Assembly (NCBI GenBank): GCA_050012775.1
Contig: JBEKGN010000001.1
Location: forward strand, 1-64,000
Direction: 5' to 3'
Source: Roseiarcus sp050012775
GTDB lineage: Bacteria; Pseudomonadota; Alphaproteobacteria; Rhizobiales; Beijerinckiaceae
DNA length: 64,000 nt
In this document: one piece after another, positions 44,420 through 53,865 of the stretch
Numbering within the stretch: position 1 is the stretch's first letter
How the letters are laid out: every line of letters starts with the position of its first letter
Notes under the pieces: model-generated
Databases searched by the model: none
What the model was told of the DNA's origin: nothing
The model's input: the letters and a program-made list of their open reading frames with translations, nothing else
Made by a program: the position numbers and the translations under genes

Positions 44420-45753
44420 CGCCTGTCTTCCCTGATCGCCCACAGCTCCATTTGCAGTTCAGGCCAATCGCCGGCGAAGTGCATCCCGATCGCGCTGGCG
44501 ACGCTGAATTCCGGCCACAGCGGCGAAGTGCGGTCGAAATAGAAGTAGACGTGATCGGTGATGGCGCGAATCTGCGGCGGCGGCGTCGGCAGATGCACGA
44601 GATTGATGCCGGGCAGATGGGCGTGGACGATCTCGTTCATCTTGGTGTTGGGTCCGACTTTGAGGAACGCCGGCAGGTTCTGCTGGATTTCGGTCAGCGG
44701 GCGGCGCGCCGACACTTCGAGCACGAGCGTCGCGTTGCGGAACAGCGTGCGGTCCTTGATCGTCGAGATGAAGGCGTTGGGCGCGCGCTCGATGAGTTCG
44801 AGGCGGATGGCGCGCCGATCGAGACGGGCGCTGAGAAAGTCCTGAATGTCGCGCAGCACCGGCGCGAAGACGCTTTCCAGATCGTCGTGATTGTACATCC
44901 CATATTCGCGCGCGCGCCGCTCGGAGGTGGCGAAGGTCGCGAGTTCGCCGGCGATGCGCAGAAATTCCTCGTACAGGCGTTCGGGGTGGACGTAGCGCGA
45001 GGCGCGGAAATGCTTGAGCACGGGAATTTCGCGATTGAGCATTTGCAGCATCAGATAGTCGGCGCTCTGCAGGCCGCCGCCAGCGGTCGCGTCGCTGGCG
45101 TAGCGCGCGAGTTCGTCGAGCTTGGCGCCGATCCAGCCGACGACGCGGTCGAGCCAGCCCTCGACCGTCGGATGCGCGGCGCAAACGAGCAGAGGCGGCG
45201 CGAACTTCTCGTCGAACACCAGCGTGCGGTCGTGCACTTCGACGATTCGCGCGATCGGCAGGCCGACATAGCCCGGCTTGGCGGTCTTGCGGATTTCATA
45301 AGCGAGGCGCGGATAGGCGACCTCGACTTCCTCCTCGATGCGCAGATGGGAGGTGGAGTCGATGACGGTTTCGGCGCCCACGACGAAGCGTGCGGCGTTA
45401 TCGGCCCTCTCCGGACTGACCTCGCGCGCATTGTCGGCGCGCGCCGGCATGGTGAGCCACACGAGTTGGCCAGCCGCCGCCTCTGGCGCCTCGATCGGCG
45501 CCGGCGCCGGGCTTTCCCCGGGAAAATCGAACAGCCCGCCGTCCGGCATGATCCCCGAGGCCCGGCGCAACGCGAACTTGCTCTGCTGAGCCAAATCGCG
45601 ATCGATTTCGACCGTCGCGAAGCCCCAGGGGTAGGGCGTTACATGCCGCGCCCGGCTCTCGATCGCGGTTTCGAGGTAGCGGTCGCCCTGTTGCAGGTGA
45701 TGCGGGCGAAGAAAAAGCCCCTCGGTCCAGTGAACTTTGGCGTTCCACGACAT
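44416..45753 (-). CDS. tssK: T6SS baseplate connector TssK (ImpJ)
   Basis: A 445-residue TssK, which joins the baseplate to the membrane complex. The opening KVHWTEGLFLRPHHLQQGDR is the family hallmark, followed by FGAVARIA-like strands and the C-terminal IRAITDHVYFYFDRTSPLWP. It lies 67 bases after tagH and overlaps tssL by four bases. Confidence 0.96.
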   Translation of the reverse strand: MSWNAKVHWTEGLFLRPHHLQQGDRYLETAIESRARHVTPYPWGFATVEIDRDLAQQSKFALRRASGIMPDGGLFDFPGESPAPAPIEAPEAAAGQLVWLTMPARADNAREVSPERADNAARFVVGAETVIDSTSHLRIEEEVEVAYPRLAYEIRKTAKPGYVGLPIARIVEVHDRTLVFDEKFAPPLLVCAAHPTVEGWLDRVVGWIGAKLDELARYASDATAGGGLQSADYLMLQMLNREIPVLKHFRASRYVHPERLYEEFLRIAGELATFATSERRAREYGMYNHDDLESVFAPVLRDIQDFLSARLDRRAIRLELIERAPNAFISTIKDRTLFRNATLVLEVSARRPLTEIQQNLPAFLKVGPNTKMNEIVHAHLPGINLVHLPTPPPQIRAITDHVYFYFDRTSPLWPEFSVASAIGMHFAGDWPELQMELWAIREDRR

Positions 45754-45820
45754 GCCCGCTATTCCTCATCCCGCTCTTGCGTTCCCCCGCCGCGCCTGGG
45801 CGGCCTCGCCGCCTCGCGCC

Positions 45821-47059
45821 TTACGAGGTCTTGTTCTGCAACCGATCGTAAGCCTCCGCGAACAGCGCCATGAACGCCTCGAGGAGGCGGCCGTCCGCGC
45901 GCTTGGTCTTGGCGCGCCACCGCTCGGCGTAGACGTCCCATAGTTTCGCTTTACGGGACCCCACGAGGGCGCCCAGGCCCTTGTCGGGCTCCACCGAGCG
46001 GTCGATTTTCTCGGGCGCGAGATCCTCGAACAGCGCGTCCAGCGCGCCCTGCATTGCGCCGAAGGTCAGAATCTGGTGGGTCTTGAGGTCGGAAAAGCTG
46101 CTTTCGATGGTCGCGCGGGCGTCGAGATAATTGCGCGTCGGCGGGCCGAACATGATGGCCAGCGCCTCGTCGGGCGATCCGGTGAATTTCAGCGGATTGT
46201 TTTCGAGCGCGCGGATCATCGTGCGGCTCGACGAGCGCATGAGCGTCTTGGATTCGGCGCGCGACGACAGCAATTGCGCGAGGTTTTGCGCGGTCAGGCG
46301 AAGCGCGAGGCCGATTTCGTCGGCGAGCGCGTTCGGATCGCGGCCGGCGATCGCGCGTTCGGGGATTCCCGCCGCCGCGGCGATGCGGGCGATCAGCTCC
46401 GAGGCGGGCGGCCCCGGCGCGGCGGATGACGGCGGCGGCTCCGCCGCCGGCCGGCGCGGCGAGGGCGCGGCGGGCGGGGGCGCCGGCGCGGGGACCGGCG
46501 ACGGCGGCCCGCGCAACCAACTGTCGTCGGCGGCGACCGGCGTCGCGAATGCGTCGCCCAGGGAACCCGCGGGACCCACGGAGGAGGCGAAATCGAGAAA
46601 GTCGGCGGTCCGTTCCTGAGGCTTTTGCACGCGGTAGGCGACGCGATCCTCCGGCGCCGCCGCCTCGCCGACCGCGCCCCAGACATCCGCGCGCGCCGCC
46701 GCCGCGGGCGCCGCCGACGGCGCGGAAGCGACGGCCGCCGCCTCCCCTTCGATCGCGACCGCGATGACATAGGGCCCGATGTTCAGGCGGTCGCCGTTGC
46801 GCAGGAGATGCGGCGCGTCGAGGCGAAATTGCGCGCCGTTTACGAAGGTGCCGTTGGTCGAGACGTCATGCAGCCAGTAGCCGCCGTCGCGAAAGCGGAT
46901 CTCGCAGTGCTTGCTCGAGACGTAACGGCTCGGATCGGGCAACGCCCAATCGAGATGCGCGTCGCGCCCGATATCGAGACCGCGCCCCTTGACCTCTACG
47001 CGCAACGGCCCGCCGTCGGGCAATCGATCCATGTTCTCGATCGACAGTCGAAGCGTCAT
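45821..47059 (-). CDS. tagH: T6SS FHA-domain protein TagH (Fha)
   Basis: A 412-residue FHA protein. The FHA domain is at residues ~20-95: GLDIGRDAHLDWALPDPSRY, SSKHCEI, DVSTNGTFVNG. A Pro/Ala-rich linker follows, and the C-terminal ~190 residues match the T6SS TagH tail (LMRSSSRTMIRALENNPLKF). PpkA phosphorylation would be read by this domain. The ATG at 47059 is chosen, though an in-frame ATG at 47095 is possible. It is the first gene of the operon tagH-tssK-tssL-tssM-tagF-pppA. Confidence 0.9.
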   Translation of the reverse strand: MTLRLSIENMDRLPDGGPLRVEVKGRGLDIGRDAHLDWALPDPSRYVSSKHCEIRFRDGGYWLHDVSTNGTFVNGAQFRLDAPHLLRNGDRLNIGPYVIAVAIEGEAAAVASAPSAAPAAAARADVWGAVGEAAAPEDRVAYRVQKPQERTADFLDFASSVGPAGSLGDAFATPVAADDSWLRGPPSPVPAPAPPPAAPSPRRPAAEPPPSSAAPGPPASELIARIAAAAGIPERAIAGRDPNALADEIGLALRLTAQNLAQLLSSRAESKTLMRSSSRTMIRALENNPLKFTGSPDEALAIMFGPPTRNYLDARATIESSFSDLKTHQILTFGAMQGALDALFEDLAPEKIDRSVEPDKGLGALVGSRKAKLWDVYAERWRAKTKRADGRLLEAFMALFAEAYDRLQNKTS

Positions 47060-47197
47060 TGTCGTGCCCGGACCCGCAAATCCATTGAAAAGCATTATCC
47101 AGCTCTTTTTGGCGAGCCGCAAGGATCGCGCGAACCCGGCCGAAGTTGACGGACCGCGCTTCGCGGCTAACCTGCGCCGCAGCAAAAGGGGGCCGCG

Positions 47198-48256
47198 ATG
47201 ACGGGAATGGTCAAAGGGCCGGCGATCGTCCTGGCTCCGTTCGCCGGCGACGCGGCGCCGTTCCATTCGTTCGACGCGATTTGCCGCTGGGCGGCCGCGC
47301 TCGGATACAAGGGCGTGCAAATCCCGACCTGGGACGGGCGGCTCATCGATCTGACCCGAGCCGCGGCGTCGAAGGCCTATTGCGAGGAACTGACGGGAAT
47401 CGCCGCCGGCCACGGCCTGACAATCACCCAATTGTCGACCTGTCTTCAGGGCCAACTCGTCGCGGTCAATCCGGTCTATGACGAAGCCTTCGACGGCTTC
47501 GCGCCGGAGGAGACGCGGGGCCGCCCGCGCGAGCGGCAGAAATGGGCGGTCGCGCAATTGCTGATGGCGGCCGAGGCCTCGCGTCACCTCGGCCTGAAGG
47601 CGCACGCGACGGCCTCGGGAGGGTTCGCCTGGCCTTTCGTCCATCCCTCGCCGCGGCGCGCTCCCGGTCTGATCGAGACCGCCTTCGAGGAATTGGCGCG
47701 GCGCTGGAAGCCGATCCTCAACGCCTTCGACGAGGTCGGCGTCGACGTCGCCTTTGCGATCCGTCCGGGCGAGGACGTTTTCGACGGCGCGACGTTCGAG
47801 CGCTTCCTCGAGGCGCTGAAGGGCCACGAGCGCTGCGCCATTCTCTACGACCCGTCGCACCTGCTGCTGCAACAACTCGACTATCTCGCCTTCCTCGACA
47901 TCTATCGCGAGCGCGTCAAGGCGTTCCACGTGAGGGACGCCGAGTTCAATCCCACCGGGCGCCAGGGCGTCTATTCCGGCTATGCGCCGTCGGTGGAGCG
48001 CGCCGGGCGCTTTCGCTCGCCCGGCGACGGGCAGGTCGATTTCGGCGGCGTTTTCTCCCGGCTGGCGCAGTACGGCTATTCCTCCTGGGCGACGCTCGAC
48101 CGGGAATGCTGCCTCGATCATGGCGAGGACGGCGCGCGCGAGGGCGCCGAGTTTATCAGGCGGCGCATCGTCCGCGGCGGCGAACCGGGCCGCGACGACC
48201 GGCCCGGCGGCGCGGTCAACAAGAAACAGATCAAGCGGGCGCTGGGATTGCGCTGA
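47198..48256 (+). CDS. Sugar phosphate isomerase/epimerase family TIM barrel
   Basis: A 352-residue xylose-isomerase-like TIM barrel. Metal-site strands are visible: ILYDPSHLLLQQLDY, VKAFHVRDAEFNP, and a late WATLDRECCLDH. A clear AGGGGG site precedes the ATG at 47198. It is followed 14 bases later by a Gfo/Idh/MocA dehydrogenase, a pairing typical of sugar or inositol breakdown; substrate unknown. Confidence 0.85.
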   Translation: MTGMVKGPAIVLAPFAGDAAPFHSFDAICRWAAALGYKGVQIPTWDGRLIDLTRAAASKAYCEELTGIAAGHGLTITQLSTCLQGQLVAVNPVYDEAFDGFAPEETRGRPRERQKWAVAQLLMAAEASRHLGLKAHATASGGFAWPFVHPSPRRAPGLIETAFEELARRWKPILNAFDEVGVDVAFAIRPGEDVFDGATFERFLEALKGHERCAILYDPSHLLLQQLDYLAFLDIYRERVKAFHVRDAEFNPTGRQGVYSGYAPSVERAGRFRSPGDGQVDFGGVFSRLAQYGYSSWATLDRECCLDHGEDGAREGAEFIRRRIVRGGEPGRDDRPGGAVNKKQIKRALGLR

Positions 48257-48270
48257 AGGGAGAAAGCGGC

Positions 48271-49452
48271 ATGGCGATAGAGGGACGCAGCGACGCGGCG
48301 CCGGGCCGCAAGATCAGCCTCGGCATGGTCGGCGGCGGCGAAGGCGCCTTCATCGGCGCGGTGCATCGCCTCGCCGCGCGCATGGACGGCCACTACGAAC
48401 TCGTCGCCGGCGCGTTGTCCTCGACGCCCGAACGCGCGCGCCGCTCGGGCGAGCCGCTCGGCCTGCCGCCCGACCGCGTCTATGACGACTACGAATCGAT
48501 GGCGAAGGCCGAGGCGGCGCGCCCCGACGGGATCGAGGCGGTCGCGATCGTCACGCCGAACCACATGCACGCCGGGCCGACCTACGCGTTCCTCAAGGCG
48601 GGAATCCACGTCATCTGCGACAAGCCGCTGACGACTTCGCTCGCCGAAGCCAAGAAAATGCAGGCCGCGGTGGAGAAATCGCGGCGCATCTTCGCGCTCA
48701 CCCATAATTACACCGGCTACCCCCTGGTCCGGCGCGCGCGCGAAATGGTCAGGGCGGGCGATCTGGGCGAAATCCGACTCGTCCAGGTCGAATATCCGCA
48801 GGACTGGCTGACCGGCCCGACCGAGACCACCGGCAACAAGCAGGCGGAATGGCGCGTCGACCCGAAACGCGCCGGCGCCGGCGGCGCGCTCGGCGACATC
48901 GGCACGCACGCGTACAATCTCGCCGACTATGTCTGCGGCGTCGAACTCGTCGAACTCGCCGCCGATCTCAGCGCGTTCGGCAAGGGCCGCCAGCTCGACG
49001 ACAACGCCCAGATCATGCTGCGTTACGCCAACGGCGCGCGCGGCGCGATTTGGCTGAGCCAGGTGGCGCCCGGCCACGAAAACGGCCTGCGCCTGCGAAT
49101 CTACGGGACGAAGGGCGGCCTACATTGGGCGCAGGCCAATCCGAACGCGCTGTTCTGGTCGCCGCTGGGCGAATCGACCCGCATCGTCACGCGCGGCGGG
49201 CCGGACGCGGGCGAGGCGGCGGCGCGGGTGACGCGCGTCCCCGCCGGCCACCCCGAGGGCTATCTCGAAGGCTTCGCCAATATTTATTCCGACGTCGCGC
49301 TCGCCATCAAAGCCGCGCGCACGGGCAAGAAGCCGCCCAAGGGCGCGCATTTTCCCACCATCGAAGACGGCGTCAAAGGCCTCGCCTTCGTCGAGGCGGC
49401 GATCCGGTCGTCGAAGGCCAACGGCAAGTGGGTGAAACCGGCCGGGGCGTGA
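48271..49452 (+). CDS. Gfo/Idh/MocA-family oxidoreductase
   Basis: A 393-residue NAD(P)-dependent dehydrogenase. The Rossmann motif is LGMVGGGEGAFIGAVHR. The lysine-bearing motif CDKPLT is at ICDKPLTTSLAEAKK, and HAYNLADYVCG gives the catalytic His region after GDIGTH. It forms a two-gene operon with the isomerase before it. Start ATG at 48271 after an AAGGGAGA site. Confidence 0.88.
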   Translation: MAIEGRSDAAPGRKISLGMVGGGEGAFIGAVHRLAARMDGHYELVAGALSSTPERARRSGEPLGLPPDRVYDDYESMAKAEAARPDGIEAVAIVTPNHMHAGPTYAFLKAGIHVICDKPLTTSLAEAKKMQAAVEKSRRIFALTHNYTGYPLVRRAREMVRAGDLGEIRLVQVEYPQDWLTGPTETTGNKQAEWRVDPKRAGAGGALGDIGTHAYNLADYVCGVELVELAADLSAFGKGRQLDDNAQIMLRYANGARGAIWLSQVAPGHENGLRLRIYGTKGGLHWAQANPNALFWSPLGESTRIVTRGGPDAGEAAARVTRVPAGHPEGYLEGFANIYSDVALAIKAARTGKKPPKGAHFPTIEDGVKGLAFVEAAIRSSKANGKWVKPAGA

Positions 49453-49475
49453 GCGGCGCGGGCCCGCCCCGCCTC

Positions 49476-49925
49476 TTAAGCCTTCTCCACCCGCACCGAC
49501 GAGCCGTCCTCGACCGCGACGACGCGCACCTTCGCGCCGGCGGGCAGATCGTCGCCGGCGACGCGCCAGACGCTGTCGCCGACGCGGATGCGCCCGAAGC
49601 CGCGCTCGATTCCCTCGTCGAGGTAGAACTCCTTGCCGATCAGCGCGTGGGCGCGGCTCAGCGGCAGCTGCGGCGTTCCCGCGTCGAGCGAACCGTAGAC
49701 CCGCCGCCCGACGAACACGAAGGCGACGACCAGCGCGGCGAACAGCAGAAGTTGCGGCGTCAGCTCGAGGGGAAAGACGAACTCGACGGCGCCGACGACC
49801 ACCGCCGCGGCGCCGATCCAGATCAGAAAGGCGCCGGGAACGAGCGTCTCGGCGGCGCAGAGCGCGAGCCCGGCGACGAGCCAGACGACGTAAGGCGCGA
49901 GCGTGAACAGGCCGAAATCGACCAT
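49476..49925 (-). CDS. NfeD-family membrane protein
   Basis: A 149-residue NfeD protein with three or four membrane helices (VVWLVAGLALCAAETLVPGA, FLIWIGAAAVVVGAVEFVFP, LLLFAALVVAFVFVGRRVYG) and a C-terminal OB-like domain (ALIGKEFYL, GRIRVGDSVWRV). NfeD proteins partner SPFH proteins in membrane microdomains. The SPFH gene lies three bases upstream on the same strand. Confidence 0.9.
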   Translation of the reverse strand: MVDFGLFTLAPYVVWLVAGLALCAAETLVPGAFLIWIGAAAVVVGAVEFVFPLELTPQLLLFAALVVAFVFVGRRVYGSLDAGTPQLPLSRAHALIGKEFYLDEGIERGFGRIRVGDSVWRVAGDDLPAGAKVRVVAVEDGSSVRVEKA

Positions 49926-49928
49926 GGC

Positions 49929-50930
49929 CTAGCCCTGTCCGGGCGCTGCCGGCGGCGCTGGCGGCGGCGAGTCCGGAACCACGCCGGCCGCGCGGCCGGC
50001 GGGGCGCGCGGCGCTCTCGCTGAACGCGCCGGCGGCGATCTGCGAAATGCCGCCGAGCGTGCCGGCGAGCGAAGCCAGCTCCAGCGGCACGATGAACACC
50101 TTCTGATTGGGCGCCTGCGCGAGCGCCTGGATCGCGCGCACGTATTTGTCGGCGATCAAGTAATTCAGCGCGGCGACATCGCCGTGGGCGGTCGCTTCGC
50201 TCACCATCCGCGTCGCCGCCGCCTCGGCCTGGGCGGAGCGCTCGCGCGCCTCGGCGTCGCGGAACGCGGCTTCCTTGCGCCCTTCCGCCTCGAGCACCAC
50301 CGCGGCCTTGCGCCCCTCGGCGCGGGTGATGTCGGACTGGCGCATGCCCTCGGCCTCGAGGATCACCGCGCGCTTCTCGCGCTCGGCCTTCATCTGCCGG
50401 CCCATCGCCTCGACGAGGTCCTTGGGCGGTTCGATATCCTTGATCTCGATGCGCGTGACCTTGATGCCCCAGGGCAGCGCCGCCGCGTCGATGACGGTGA
50501 GCAGGCGCACGTTGATCTCGTCGCGGTGGGACAATAGCTGGTCGAGGTCCATCGAGCCCATGACCGTGCGGATGTTCGTCATCACCAGATTGAGCAGCGC
50601 CTGTTGAAGATTGGAGACCTCATAGGAGGCCTGCCGGACGTCGAGCACCTGGTAGAAGGCGACGCCGTCGACCGTCACCGTGGCGTTGTCCTTGGTGATG
50701 ATCTCCTGGCTGGGAACGTCGAGCACCTGCTCCATCACGTTGAGCTTGCGCCCGACGCGGTCGATATAGGGAATGACCAGCCCGAGCCCGGGCGTCAGGG
50801 TCTTGTTGTAGCGTCCGAAACGCTCGACCGTGTAATTGTAGCCCTGCGGCACTTGCCGCACGCCCATCAGCACCGTCACGAGGACGAACAGCACGATGAC
50901 GATCGCGACGACGCTGAATCCCTCGACCAT
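49929..50930 (-). CDS. SPFH/Band 7 stomatin-like protein
   Basis: A 333-residue stomatin-like protein of the QmcA type. An N-terminal membrane helix (VVAIVIVLFVLVTVLMG) precedes the Band 7 domain (PQGYNYTVERFGRYNKTLTP, GLGLVIPYID, and PSQEIITKDN). The Ala/Glu-rich coiled coil follows (AEGMRQSDITRAEGRKAAVV). It precedes nfeD, forming the usual pair. Confidence 0.92.
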   Translation of the reverse strand: MVEGFSVVAIVIVLFVLVTVLMGVRQVPQGYNYTVERFGRYNKTLTPGLGLVIPYIDRVGRKLNVMEQVLDVPSQEIITKDNATVTVDGVAFYQVLDVRQASYEVSNLQQALLNLVMTNIRTVMGSMDLDQLLSHRDEINVRLLTVIDAAALPWGIKVTRIEIKDIEPPKDLVEAMGRQMKAEREKRAVILEAEGMRQSDITRAEGRKAAVVLEAEGRKEAAFRDAEARERSAQAEAAATRMVSEATAHGDVAALNYLIADKYVRAIQALAQAPNQKVFIVPLELASLAGTLGGISQIAAGAFSESAARPAGRAAGVVPDSPPPAPPAAPGQG

Positions 50931-51122
50931 TGGCGTAAGTCTCCCCTCGGACCGCGGCCCATCCGCCGTTGCGCGTATCGGCGCTTACGGGACGGCGCGG
51001 ACTGTAGCCCCGCCGTGACCGCATGGCCACGGAAATCCCGTCGCGGATCGTCGCGAGCCTAGCGCGCGATTGTGACGGATCGGCTCCGCGACCCGCGACG
51101 GGGCGCTTTTCCGGCGAATTCG

Positions 51123-51974
51123 CTATGGGCCGCCGTCGCCCTCGCCCCGGGTCACGACGACCCCGACTTCCCCGGCGCTCAAGGTCCGCCCCGCCGCCTT
51201 GGCGTCCTCGACGCGGTCGAGCCGCAGCAGCGCGAGCGCGTGGCGCCCCGACGACGAGCCGAGCACGCCGACGGGAAGCTCGCCGTCCGTCACCGCCGCG
51301 CCCGGCGCCGGCGCCGGGCCGTCGAGGCGCACGCGAACGACGCGTTTGCGCGCCTCGCCGCGGTGCTTCATGCGCGAAACGACCTCCTGGCCGACATAGC
51401 AGCCCTTTTCGAAATCGACGCCGTTGAGGAGATCCAAGTCGGCGTCGTGGGGAAAGGCGTCGCCATAGGCGAAGTCGACGCCGCCCTTGGGGACGCCGAG
51501 ACTGATGCGCAGCGCCTCGTATTCGCCGACGCTCGCTTCGCCGACCGCGACCGCCTTGGCGCGCGGGAGGATCGCGCGATGGCCGAGGGCGCTGGCGCGC
51601 GGATCGGCGTAGAAGACCCCGCCCGGCGCGTTTTCCGGCTCGCCCTGCCAATAGGCGATGATCCCATGATCGGCGCTTTCGTCGACGATGACGATTTTGG
51701 CGCGCAGCTTATAGAGCGCGAGCCGCTTGGCGAGGTCGGCCGCGAGCGCGGCCGGACAATCGAGCAGAAACTCGTCCGCGGCGAGAGGAGCGCGCACGAC
51801 GAGGAAATCGAACAGGATCTTGCCCTGCGGCGAGAGCAGCGCGGCGTAGCGCGCCTCGTGCGGGCCGAGGCTGGCGACGTCGTTGGTCAGCAGCCCCTGG
51901 AGAAAGCCCGTCGCGTCCGCGCCGCTGACGCGCACGACCCCGCGGTCGTCGAGGAAGGCGGCTCTTCTTGTCAT
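51123..51974 (-). CDS. ygfZ: YgfZ/GcvT-like folate-binding protein
   Basis: A 283-residue YgfZ-family protein, a folate-dependent helper in iron-sulphur enzyme maturation. The signature KGCYVGQE is present at GVDFEKGCYVGQEVVSRMKH. The opening is FLDDRGVVRVSGADATGFLQ, then LLSPQGKILFDFLV. The ATG at 51974 is preferred; a longer frame to 52175 crosses a repeat and lacks family character. Confidence 0.9.
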   Translation of the reverse strand: MTRRAAFLDDRGVVRVSGADATGFLQGLLTNDVASLGPHEARYAALLSPQGKILFDFLVVRAPLAADEFLLDCPAALAADLAKRLALYKLRAKIVIVDESADHGIIAYWQGEPENAPGGVFYADPRASALGHRAILPRAKAVAVGEASVGEYEALRISLGVPKGGVDFAYGDAFPHDADLDLLNGVDFEKGCYVGQEVVSRMKHRGEARKRVVRVRLDGPAPAPGAAVTDGELPVGVLGSSSGRHALALLRLDRVEDAKAAGRTLSAGEVGVVVTRGEGDGGP

Positions 51975-52145
51975 GTCGGGGCCTCCAATGCGCTTGCCAT
52001 GCGCGAACTTGTTAATTAGGCCGATCGAGCCGCCGCGCAAGGAAGGGAGCGCCGCCCGATTGAATTTTGCGACGGCCCGTCGCAAGAATGAAACCCACGA
52101 ACCTCGGCGGGATTTAGGGGCAATCCAATTCTCAACCACCCCGCC

Positions 52146-52228
52146 GTCATGGCCGGGCTTGTCCCGGCCATCCACGCGGCGACGGCGCTCACCACGGCGT
52201 GGATGCCCGGCACAAGGCCGGGCATGAC
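52146..52228. repeat. REP-like family A pair in inverted orientation
   Basis: Copies at 52146-52177 and 52198-52228 face each other across 20 bases, in the same arrangement as at 26.4 kb. The 325-base gap between ygfZ and the DUF2283 gene holds this pair and no gene that I can support. Confidence 0.75.
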
Positions 52229-52299
52229 AATGTGAATTGAATCGCGCTGCCGGGATATGACGGATTGCAAGCGACGCGCGACTTCGAGGAAACGAACCG

Positions 52300-52515
52300 A
52301 TGAAGCTTCACTACTATCCGGAGACGGACAGCCTCTACATCGAATTGAAGCCGGAGCCCGGCGTGCAAACGCGTGAAATTGCCAGCGGCCTGAACGTCGA
52401 TCTCGACGCCAACGGCGAGGTTGTCGGCTTCGATATCGACTTCGCTTCGAAACGATCCGATCTTTCCACGCTGGAAACAATCGCCTTGCCGGCGCCCCCG
52501 TCCGTCGCCGCATAG
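52300..52515 (+). CDS. DUF2283 protein
   Basis: A 71-residue DUF2283 protein: MKLHYYPETDSLYIELKPEP, then EIASGLNVDLDANGEVVGFD. The family is small and of unknown role and is often found beside toxin-antitoxin-like genes. It precedes the dihydroorotase gene by 21 bases, so the two may share a transcript. Confidence 0.8.
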   Translation: MKLHYYPETDSLYIELKPEPGVQTREIASGLNVDLDANGEVVGFDIDFASKRSDLSTLETIALPAPPSVAA

Positions 52516-52536
52516 CGCGCAAGGAAGGAACCCGGG

Positions 52537-53853
52537 ATGTCGCGCCTGTTCGATAGCATTCTCGCCGACGCGACCGTCGTCAACCAGGACGGCGTGGGAC
52601 AGCGCGACATCGGCGTGATCGACGGCAAGATCGCCGAGATCGGCGATCTCGCGGCCGCTTCGGCGGGCGAGCGCCTGGATTGCCGCGGCCTGCATATCCT
52701 GCCCGGCGTGATCGACAGCCAGGTCCATTTCCGCGAACCCGGCCTGACCCACAAGGAGGATCTGGAGACCGGCTCGCGCGCGGCGGTCCTGGGCGGCGTC
52801 ACCGCCGTGTTCGAAATGCCCAACACCGATCCGCCGACGACCTCCGCCGCGGCGCTCGCCGACAAGGTCGCGCGCGCCACGGGGCGCATGCATTGCGACT
52901 TCGCGTTCTGGGTCGGGGGAACGCAGGACAACATCGCCGATATCCCTGACATGGAGCGCCTGCCCGGCGCGGCGGGAATCAAGGTGTTCATGGGCTCCTC
53001 GACCGGCAAGCTGCTGGTGCCCGACGACGCGGGCGTGCTCGCCATCCTGAAGGCGACGCGCCGGCGCGCCGCGTTCCACAGCGAGGACGAGGCGCGACTC
53101 GCCGAGCGCAAGGGCTTGCGCGTTCCCGGCGACCCGTCCTCGCACCCGGTCTGGCGCGACGAAATCGCCGCGCTGCGCTGCACCGAGCGGCTGATCCGCC
53201 TCGCGCGGCAGGCGCGCGCGCAGGTCCATGTGCTGCATATCTCGACGCGCGAGGAGATTCCGCTGCTGCAAAGCGCCAAGGACGTCGCCAGCTGCGAGGC
53301 GACGCCGCACCATCTGACGCTGAGCGCCGACGATTACGCGCGGCTCGGAACGAAATTGCAGATGAATCCGCCGGTGCGCGGGCCCGAGCATCGCGAGGGG
53401 ATCTGGCGCGGCCTGGCCCAGGGCGTGATCGACGTTCTCGGCTCCGACCATGCGCCGCATACGCTCGAAGAAAAGGCGCGGCCCTATCCCGAAAGTCCCT
53501 CGGGCATGACCGGTGTGCAGACGCTGGTCCCGATCATGCTCGATCACGTCGCCGCGGGACGCCTGACCCTGCAACGCTTCGTCGATCTGACCAGCGCCGG
53601 CCCGGCGCGCATCTTCGGCGTCGCCGGCAAGGGCCGCATCGCCGCGGGCTACGACGCCGATTTCACCATCGTCGACTTGAAGCGCCGCGAGACGATCCGC
53701 GATTCCTGGATCGCCTCGCGCTGCGGCTGGACGCCCTACGACGGGCGCGAAGTCGTGGGCTGGCCGGTCGGCACGATGGTGCGCGGGCGGCGGATGATGT
53801 GGGAGGGGGAACTGACGACGCCGGCGCAGGGGGCGGCGGTCAGGTTCGCGTGA
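52537..53853 (+). CDS. pyrC: Dihydroorotase (amidohydrolase family)
   Basis: A 438-residue cyclic amidohydrolase. The first metal motif is DSQVHFREPG, a Lys in GIKVFMGSS fits the carbamylated bridge, His pairs occur at HVLHIS and ATPHHLTL, and the final Asp is in LGSDHAPHT. The arrangement matches class I dihydroorotase in pyrimidine synthesis. No pyrB lies beside it. A relative such as allantoinase or dihydropyrimidinase cannot be excluded. It converges on the MaoC gene with a 12-base gap. Confidence 0.82.
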   Translation: MSRLFDSILADATVVNQDGVGQRDIGVIDGKIAEIGDLAAASAGERLDCRGLHILPGVIDSQVHFREPGLTHKEDLETGSRAAVLGGVTAVFEMPNTDPPTTSAAALADKVARATGRMHCDFAFWVGGTQDNIADIPDMERLPGAAGIKVFMGSSTGKLLVPDDAGVLAILKATRRRAAFHSEDEARLAERKGLRVPGDPSSHPVWRDEIAALRCTERLIRLARQARAQVHVLHISTREEIPLLQSAKDVASCEATPHHLTLSADDYARLGTKLQMNPPVRGPEHREGIWRGLAQGVIDVLGSDHAPHTLEEKARPYPESPSGMTGVQTLVPIMLDHVAAGRLTLQRFVDLTSAGPARIFGVAGKGRIAAGYDADFTIVDLKRRETIRDSWIASRCGWTPYDGREVVGWPVGTMVRGRRMMWEGELTTPAQGAAVRFA

Positions 53854-53865
53854 CGCCCCCCGCCC

